Shown: positions 56,829 through 64,000 of the stretch, in pieces
Position numbering within the stretch: position 1 is the first letter of the stretch
Layout of the letters: each line of letters starts with the position of its first letter
Assembly: GCF_004634385.1 (NCBI RefSeq)
Contig: NZ_CP037895.1
Span: 2,889,027 to 2,953,026 of the forward strand
Reading direction: 5' to 3'
DNA: 64,000 bases
From: Thermaerobacter sp. FW80
Lineage (GTDB): Bacteria; Bacillota; Sulfobacillia; Thermaerobacterales; Thermaerobacteraceae
Notes under the pieces: model-generated
The model's input: only the letters and a program-made list of their open reading frames with translations
Database searches by the model: none
Told to the model about the DNA's origin: nothing
Translations under genes and position numbers: made by a program

Positions 56829-58518
56829 GAGAGTTCTGAAAAACCGGCGGAAAGCTCAACCCATGGGCCGAAGGGGGTTGCCAACGATTGGATGGGATAC
56901 GTGGCACTACGGGTGATCGGCGCTGCAAGGTGGCCCGGCTTGCTACGGACCCGTTCAAGCGGCCGCCCACTCCATGGCCCGCCTCTTCCCATGTCCACTA
57001 CCACGTGCGTCTTGCAATCGCCGAGCCATCTTCTTGGCGTTGAGCACCAGGCAGGTGAGCAGCACCTGAATCGCCGTCCGTTCCCGTCCCCGTAACGGCT
57101 TCGCCCGAGGCCGTGCCACTGCTTGGCCTCCCCAAAGGTGCGCTCAATGACCGTTTCGCACCCGCAAGGCCCGTTTCAGCCCCCGCGGCCGGTTCGCTTC
57201 CGTACCCGGATGCCAGTACAGCACCTTCCGCGTCTGGCTCCGGCTCAGGCAACGCCCCGCCCGGGGGCAGCCGCGGCAGGCTCGCTCGGAAAAGTACACC
57301 AGCCACCCCCCGCGCTGGTGCGGGCTCTGGCCGATGGAGCGGTGGCCCTCGGGACAGATCCACTGCCGGCGGCGCTTGTCGTACGTGAACCCTTGCTTGG
57401 GCAGCCTTTGCCTTTGCGTCCGCTGGGGGATGTACGGACGGATGCCTTGCCGAACGAGATCCTCCCTCAACCTCGTGGCGTCATACGCCTGTCCGCCACC
57501 AGCCGCCGTGGCCGGAGCCCCTGGACGCGCGCTTGTTCCACCAGCGCCGGCGCCCCTTCGAGGTCGCTCGCGTTCCCCGCCGTCACCGTCGCCGCCAGCA
57601 CAAAGCCGGTCTCATCCGTCGCCAGATGCATCTTGTAGCCGAAAAAAGGCTTCTCCCGGCGCTGGTGTCCCCAACGCGCCTCCGGGTCCGCGTAGCTCGC
57701 CACCCGTTCGTCCTTCAGCACCCGCTCCACTTGCTTCCGTACGCGTCGCACCGCCGGTGCCTTCGCGGCTTGCCGCGACGTGATCGCCGCCAGCAAGGCT
57801 TCCGTCCGTTCCTGTTCCGCCTGCAGCAGCTGATCCTGATCTTCATAGGTCGCGTCCGGCACCGGCTCGGCCAGCGCCTCCAGTTCCTTCGCCACCGGCG
57901 GCGCCGCCTGCCGGACGGCTTGCAGCAGCCGCTGCCGCCCCTCCCGCAAAAGCTGCACCCGTGTGCGGGCGGCCGCATGGGCCACCACCGGGCTGGAGTC
58001 CATCACCAGCCAGCGGCCTTTCAGGCACCCTTCGCTCGTGCCTGCTCCACCAGCCGGTGCAGCAGCCGCTGCCACCGCGCCTCCCCCAACCGCTGCCGAA
58101 ACCGCACCAGCGTCGTGTCGTCGGGAATCGCGTCCTCCCAGCCAAGGCGGCAGAAGTAGCGATAGAGACGTTGAGCGCAGCTGCTGGCAGACCTGCACGT
58201 CCGACAGGTTGGCCCACACCGCCAGAAGAGGATGCGCACCAGCTGCTCCGCGGATACGAAGGCCGGCCTTGATCGCGCTGTACAATCGCCGTCTCTTCCT
58301 CCACGAACGAGAAATCGACAGCCCGGTCGATGTCCAGGAGGGGATGGTCCGCCGGCAGCATGTGGTTGAAGAGGATCTCATCGAAGAAGTTCCGCTGCTG
58401 ATCCAACCGTCCCAACATGGTGCACCGGCCCCGGTTTCGGTATCGTCTCCATAGGGGTTTTTCGCTTTGCGTCCTGCCAGTCCTTGCCGAAAAAGCAAAG
58501 GAGTTTTTCAGAGCCCTC
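56829..58518 (-). mobile_element. IS1182-like element, tandem copy 1
   Basis: Ends GAGAGTTCTGAAAAAC (left) and the complement of GAGGGCTCTGAAAAAC (right), 14 of 16 matching. The transposase frame runs 58418 to 56955: MLGRLDQQRNFFDEILFNHM, DDTTLVRFRQRLG, VMDSSPVVAHAA with a catalytic Asp, the Cys cluster CRGCPRAGRC, and TVIERTFGEAKQWHGLGR-like end. Here it is broken at several points, for example a missing C near 58030, a missing G near 58250 and an extra T near 57155. Inserted in istB. Confidence 0.9.
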
Positions 58519-58523
58519 TTGAC

Positions 58524-60216
58524 GAGAGTTCTGAAAAACCGGCGGAAAGCTCAACCCATGGGCCGAAGGGGGTTGCCAACGATTGGATGGGATACGTGGC
58601 ACTACGGGTGATCGGCGCTGCAAGGTGGCCCGGCTTGCTACGGACCCGTTCAAGCGGCCGCCCACTCCATGGCCCGCCTCTTCCCATGTCCACTACCACG
58701 TGCGTCTTGCAATCGCCGAGCCATCTTCTTGGCGTTGAGCACCAGGCAGGTGAGCAGCACCTGAATCGCCGTCCGTTTCCCGTCCCCGGTAACGGCTTCG
58801 CCCGAGGCCGTGCCACTGCTTGGCCTCCCCAAAGGTGCGCTCATGACCGTTCGCACCCGCAAGGCCCGTTTCAGCCCCCGCGGCCGGTTCGCTTCCGTAC
58901 CCGGATGCCAGTACAGCACCTTCCGCGTCTGGCTCCGGCTCAGGCAACGCCCCGCCCGGGGGCAGCCGCGGCAGGCTCGCTCGGAAAAGTACACCAGCCA
59001 CCCCCGCTGGTGCGGGCTCTGGCCGATGGAGCGGTGGCCCTCGGGACAGATCCACTGCCGGCGGCGCTTGTCGTACGTGAACCCTTGCTTGGGCAGCCTT
59101 TGCCTTTGCGTCCGCTGGGGGATGTACGGACGGATGCCTTGCCGAACGAGATCCTCCCTCAACCTCGTGGCGTCATACGCCTTGTCCGCCACCAGCCGCC
59201 GTGGCCGGAGCCCCTGGACGCGCGCTTGTTCCACCAGCGCCGGCGCCCCTTCGAGGTCGCTCGCGTTCCCCGCCGTCACCGTCGCCGCCAGCACAAAGCC
59301 GGTCTCATCCGTCGCCAGATGCATCTTGTAGCCGAAAAAAGGCTTCTCCCGGCGCTGGTGTCCCCAACGCGCCTCCGGGTCCGCGTAGCTCGCCACCCGT
59401 TCGTCCTTCAGCACCCGCTCCACTTGCTTCCGTACGCGTCGCACCGCCGGTGCCTTCGCGGCTTGCCGCGACGTGATCGCCGCCAGCAAGGCTTCCGTCC
59501 GTTCCTGTTCCGCCTGCAGCAGCTGATCCTGATCTTCATAGGTCGCGTCCGGCACCGGCTCGGCCAGCGCCCAGTTCCTTCGCCACCGGCGGCGCCGCCT
59601 GCCGGACGGCTTGCAGCAGCCGCTGCCGCCCTCCCCGCAAAAGCTGCACCCGTGTGCGGGCGGCCGCATGGGCCACCACCGGGCTGGAGTCCATCACCAG
59701 CCAGCGGCCTTTCAGGCACCCCTTCGCTCGTGCCTGCTCCACCAGCCGGTGCAGCAGCCGCTGCCACCGCGCCTCCCCCAACCGCTGCCGAAACCGCACC
59801 AGCGTCGTGTCGTCGGGAATCGCGTCCTCCCAGCCAAGGCGGCAGAAGTAGCGATAGAGGACGTTGTAGCGCAGCTGCTGGCAGACCTGCACGTCCGACA
59901 GGTTGGCCCACACCGCCAGGAAGAGGATGCGCACCAGCTGCTCCGGCGGATACGAAGGCCGGCCTTGATCGGCGCTGTACCGATCGGCCGTCTCTTCCTC
60001 CACGAACGAGAAATCGACAGCCCGGTCGATGTCCAGGAGGGGATGGTCCGCCGGCAGCATGTGTTGAAGAGGATCTCATCGAAGAAGTTCCGCTGCTGAT
60101 CCAACCGTCCCAACATGGTGCACCGGCCCCGGTTTCGGTATCGTCTCCATAGGGGTTTTTCGCTTTGCGTCCTGCCAGTCCTTGCCGAAAAAGCAAAGGA
60201 GTTTTTCAGAGCCCTC
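58524..60216 (-). mobile_element. IS1182-like element, tandem copy 2
   Basis: Direct repeat of copy 1, separated from it by the 5 bases TTGAC (58519-58523). Transposase frame 60116 to 58650, broken by its own indels, for example near 59575 (two bases missing in LEALAEP region), 58843 and 60062. Differences to the other copies seen by eye are almost all single-base length changes. Confidence 0.9.
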
Positions 60217-60221
60217 TTGAC

Positions 60222-61918
60222 GAGAGTTCTGAAAAACCGGCGGAAAGCTCAACCCATGGGGCCGAAGGGGGTTGCCAACGATTGGATGGGATACGTGGCA
60301 CTACGGGTGATCGGCGCTGCAAGGTGGCCCGGCTTGCTACGGACCCGTTCAAGCGGCCGCCCACTCCATGGCCCGCCTCTTCCCATGTCCACTACCACGT
60401 GCGTCTTGCAATCGCCGAGCCATCTTCTTGGCGTTGAGCACCAGGCAGGTGAGCAGCACCTGAATCGCCGTCCGTTCCCGTCCCCGGTAACGGCTTCGCC
60501 CGAGGCCGTGCCACTGCTTGGCCTCCCCAAAGGTGCGCTCAATGACCGTTCGCACCCGCAAGGCCCGTTTCAGCCCCCGCGGCCGGTTCGCTTCCGTACC
60601 CGGATGCCAGTACAGCACCTTCCGCGTCTGGCTCCGGCTCAGGCAACGCCCCGCCCGGGGGCAGCCGCGGCAGGCTCGCTCGGAAAAGTACACCAGCCAC
60701 CCCCCGCGCTGGTGCGGGCTCTGGCCGATGGAGCGGTGGCCCTCGGGACAGATCCACTGCCGGCGGCGCTTGTCGTACGTGAACCCTTGCTTGGGCAGCC
60801 TTTGCCTTTGCGTCCGCTGGGGGATGTACGGACGGATGCCTTGCCGAACGAGATCCTCCCTCAACCTCGTGGCGTCATACGCCTTGTCCGCCACCAGCCG
60901 CCGTGGCCGGAGCCCCTGGACGCGCGCTTGTTCCACCAGCGCCGGCGCCCCTTCGAGGTCGCTCGCGTTCCCCGCCGTCACCGTCGCCGCCAGCACAAAG
61001 CCGGTCTCATCCGTCGCCAGATGCATCTTGTAGCCGAAAAAAGGCTTCTCCCGGCGCTGGTGTCCCCAACGCGCCTCCGGGTCCGCGTAGCTCGCCACCC
61101 GTTCGTCCTTCAGCACCCGCTCCACTTGCTTCCGTACGCGTCGCACCGCCGGTGCCTTCGCGGCTTGCCGCGACGTGATCGCGCCAGCAAGGCTTCCGTC
61201 CGTTCCTGTTCCGCCTGCAGCAGCTGATCCTGATCTTCATAGGTCGCGTCCGGCACCGGCTCGGCCAGCGCCTCCAGTTCCTTCGCCACCGGCGGCGCCG
61301 CCTGCCGGACGGCTTGCAGCAGCCTGCCCGCCCTCCCGCAAAAGCTGCACCCGTGTGCGGGCGGCCGCATGGGCCACCACCGGGCTGGAGTCCATCACCA
61401 GCCAGCGGCCTTTCAGGCACCCCTTCGCTCGTGCCTGCTCCACCAGCCGGTGCAGCAGCCGCTGCCACCGCGCCTCCCCCAACCGCTGCCGAAACCGCAC
61501 CAGCGTCGTGTCGTCGGGAATCGCGTCCTCCCAGCCAAGGCGGCAGAAGTAGCGATAGAGGACGTTGTAGCGCAGCTGCTGGCAGACCTGCACGTCCGAC
61601 AGGTTGGCCCACACCGCCAGGAAGAGGATGCGCACCAGCTGCTCCGGCGGATACGAAGGCCGGCCTTGATCGGCGCTGTACCGATCGGCCGTCTCTTCCT
61701 CCACGAACGAGAAATCGACAGCCCGGTCGATGTCCAGGAGGGGATGGTCCGCCGGCAGCATGTGGTTGAAGAGGATCTCATCGAAGAAGTTCCGCTGCTG
61801 ATCCAACCGTCCCAACATGGTGCACCGGCCCCGGTTTCGGTATCGTCTCCATAGGGGTTTTTCGCTTTGCGTCCTGCCAGTCCTTGCCGAAAAAGCAAAG
61901 GAGTTTTTCAGAGCCCTC
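60222..61918 (-). mobile_element. IS1182-like element, tandem copy 3
   Basis: Third direct copy, again after a TTGAC spacer (60217-60221); TTGAC also follows its right end (61920-61924). Transposase frame 61818 to 60349 is broken near 61183 (missing C) and near 61325 (region encoding GQRLLQAV). The N-terminal and C-terminal parts are otherwise intact. Confidence 0.9.
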
Positions 61919-61924
61919 CTTGAC

Positions 61925-63660
61925 TCGACTTTGACACCGTGATCCTTGAGAACCCTTAAGACAGAAGGCTTTCTTGGGCACACGGGGACTACGTACCACT
62001 ACACTACCCGGCGGGGGTCGTCTCGGGACGTGGCAGCGGCTGCACCCGAGCGGGGGGCGCAGGCCCACGGCCTTGAAGGCCTCGTAGGCCTGCCCGACCA
62101 GCTCGGTGCGGGTGAGGTAGGCCTCGCCGTCCAGCTCCACGGCCACGGCGTGCAGCTGGGAGAGATCGTGGAGCACGTCCTCGTAGCCCACATCGGGGTT
62201 CTGCTGGCGGAGCTTGCGCAACAAGAGGCTCTCCAGGACCAGCGCCAGGAAGCAGACCATGACGTGCCCCCGGACTCGCCGCTCCGTCCAGTGGAACATG
62301 GGCCGCAGGTCCAAGGCGGACTTGAGGGTGCGGAAGGCGCGCTCGACCCGCCAGAGGTCCTTGTACGCCCGCACCACGGCCTCCGGGTCGAGGTCGGTGT
62401 TGGTCCGCAGCAGGTACTTCCCATCGTAGCGGGCGGCCCGTTTCACAGCGTCCGCGTCAACCACCAACGCACCCTGGGGCAGGGCCTTGAGGTAACGGGC
62501 CACGAGGCGGTTCCGCAGGAGATCCTTGGCTTGGCCGCGCTCGATCCGCTGCTTCAGGTGCGCGAGGACCGCCTCCCGGGCGTGGCGGTCGTGCTCGGCC
62601 TGGAGGGGATTGTGGCAGAGGATGTAGCGCTGGCCCTGGTGGATCACCTGCTTGATGCGGAGCTGCTCGTCGATCACGCGGTAGCGCCCTGGCTGGCTCA
62701 GCACGGCCTCGGCCTCGCGGTGGCGCCGCAAGGGCATGACGACGATGTACTCCATGCCGGCTTCCTCGATGGCGTGCAGGATCCGGCGGCTGACCATGCC
62801 CCGGTCGGCGACGAAGATCACCCGGCGTAGGTGGAAACGCCTCTTGAGCGCGTCAAGGACGGTCTCCACCGTGGCCTTGTCGGCGGTGTCGCCCGGGAAA
62901 CCTCGTGAGCAATGGGGTAGCCGTCCCGGGTCATGAGCACGCCGACCACCAGCTGGGGGCGGTCCGGGCGCTTGTCGCGGGAATAGCCGTAGGCGGCCAA
63001 GCCCTCCGGCCCGCGGCCTTCGAAGTAGGTGGATGTGGCATCCCACATCACCACGTCGACCTCGGTCCAGAACAGGTCGCGGGCCCGGGCGAAGAGGCGG
63101 TCTTCGAGGGCTTCCTTATGCTCGGCCAGGACGTCCAGCGCCCGGTAGTAGTGATGCAGCTCCAGCTGCTCGGCCTGGGGCCGGTAGACGCCCTGCAGCC
63201 ACTGCCGGACGAGTCCGCGTTTGGAGCAGGGGTCGGTGAGGCGGTTGAGCACCATGGTGAAGACGGCCTCGGCCACGTCGAAGGCCAGCTGGCGATCCTC
63301 CAGCAGGGCCGCGAAGGCCTTGTCCAGTTCAGCTTCGCGCCACAGCCGTTCGAAGATCAGCGCCGGTCCCCACTGCTTGGACCAGCGGACGTTCAAGCGC
63401 TCGGCTTGTTCCTCCAGCCGACGCCAGGTGTTCTGGGAGAAGCGGGCTAGGTTCTCGATGAGGGCATCGAGGCGGCCGTCCTGAAGGTCCTCCAGCCGGC
63501 CCAGGGTGGCGACCACCCGCTGGCGGACGCGGCCGCCCTGGCGCACGCTCTCGACGAGTTGGAGGTAGGTGCGGGTGGAGCCGTCTTTGTTCTTGAAGGT
63601 CTTCTGGCGGAAACATGGCACAACCATCATAGCATGCTCGTGCTTACCATACAAGTGTTT
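61925..63660 (-). mobile_element. IS1634-family element, transposase frameshifted
   Basis: Transposase from ATG about 63630 (MMVVPCFRQKTFKNKDGSTR) to about 62030. Hallmarks: RQRVVATLGRLEDLQDGRL, VDVVMWDATSTYFEGRGPEG, GYSRDKRPDRPQLVVGVLMT, IFVADRGMVSRRILHAIE with a catalytic Asp, LWRVERAFRTLKSALDLRP with the Glu. One base is missing near 62900, where IAHEV should continue FPGDT. No clear stop precedes the junction with copy 3. Exact ends were not determined. Confidence 0.85.
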
Positions 63661-63686
63661 CACGAATACACGTGGCACTACACTTT

Positions 63687-63791
63687 TGACCCCAAAGAAC
63701 CGCCGCCCCATGGAAACCCCTTGATTCATGCGGGTTCCTGGGGCGGCGTGGCACCGAGAAGGGCCGTCAACTGTCAAACCCGAGCCTGGAG
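63687..63791. other. Inverted repeat between the IS1634-type element and the fourth IS copy
   Basis: CCGCCGCCCC...GGAAACC near 63697 and GGTTCCTGGGGCGGCG near 63739 form an imperfect hairpin. It may be part of the IS1634 end or of the interrupted target. Confidence 0.4.
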
Positions 63792-64000
63792 GAGGGCTCT
63801 GAAAAAACTCCTTTGCTTTTTCGGCAAGGACTGGCAGGACGCAAAGCGAAAAACCCTAGGGAGACGATACCGAACCGGGGCCGATGCACCATGCTGGGAA
63901 GGTTGGATCGACAGCGAACTTCTTCGATGAGCTGCTCTTTGAACGCATGCTGCCTGCGGACCAGGCCGTGTCCCGGCAAGTGGTGGAAAAGCGGCTCCCC
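63792..64000 (+). mobile_element. Diverged, inverted fourth copy of the IS1182-like element (cut by window edge)
   Basis: Starts GAGGGCTCTGAAAAAACTCC, the same terminal repeat as the tandem copies but in the opposite orientation, with about ten base differences over 200 bases. The transposase start MLGRLDRQR is followed by a one-base deletion; after it the expected NFFDELLFERMLPADQAV can be read in the next frame. Confidence 0.85.

Noticed and set aside
58467..60152. Long plus-strand frames across the tandem IS copies
   Set aside because: They repeat in each copy as complements of the transposase; no independent gene is supported.
61925..63660. Terminal inverted repeats of the IS1634-type element
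   Set aside because: CACTACAC words near both ends are in direct, not inverted, orientation, so exact element ends could not be set.

Overview
The window is about 64 kb of very high-GC DNA (roughly 70 percent by eye from base 1 to about 49.9 kb) followed by a mosaic, partly low-GC island of insertion sequences from about 50 kb to the right edge. Gene content points to a thermophilic, Gram-positive-lineage bacterium of the high-GC Firmicutes type (Thermaerobacter-like; this is an inference from content): T-box leader, GlcT-type antitermination, DUF3243, DUF2512, NiaR/NiaX, SdpR/SdpI, YkuF-type FadH, LutABC, and a dicluster ferredoxin. No rRNA or tRNA gene was recognised.

Region by region. 0-6.4 kb: end of an MFS exporter, a DUF3243 gene, a Thermus-type isocitrate dehydrogenase and aconitase, each TCA gene behind its own promoter. 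6.5-11.2 kb (minus strand): ferredoxin, three tandem translationally coupled M42 aminopeptidases, a DUF2512 membrane protein. 11.6-13.7 kb: an aberrant histidine-kinase-like protein that lacks its phospho-acceptor His. 14.3-19.2 kb: a PTS locus with GlcT antiterminator, a clear RAT/terminator attenuator, separate EIIC, EIIB and EIIA genes and a DUF7916-like gene. 19.3-20.7 kb: divergent niacin repressor and ECF niacin transporter around a palindrome. 21-29.4 kb (minus): YkfC-type cell-wall peptide endopeptidase with an oligopeptide ABC transporter whose two ATPases are fused in one chain. 29.8-41.3 kb: DUF1648/PH membrane protein, lysA, a secreted nuclease, PadR and SdpR/SdpI modules, an ECF sigma/DUF4179 pair with a frameshifted upstream membrane gene, and a DinB-like protein. 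41.4-49.96 kb: T-box-controlled serS, a long Nudix protein, fadH, lutA and a fused lutB-lutC.

The island (about 50-64 kb) starts inside a truncated MFS gene. Nested IS1182- and IS110-type remnants precede a roughly 50 percent GC cassette (52.5-56.3 kb) with one small secreted cysteine-free protein, a stem-loop, and an ABC exporter of three permease genes and one ATPase, two of the permeases being frameshifted. It looks like a decaying secreted-peptide export or immunity cluster. It is followed by an IS21 remnant split by three tandem direct copies of one 1.69-kb IS1182-like element, an IS1634-type element, and a diverged inverted fourth copy at the window edge. Every transposase in this stretch is broken by single-base indels.

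The most novel signal is not a gene: the 9-mer GGTTCGTCC, usually as GCCGG(G)TTCGTCC, occurs about 24 times on both strands in the first 49 kb, in coding and non-coding DNA (once exactly as the loop of a terminator hairpin), and is absent from the 14-kb island. It behaves like a genome-wide repeated word such as an uptake or architecture-imparting sequence.
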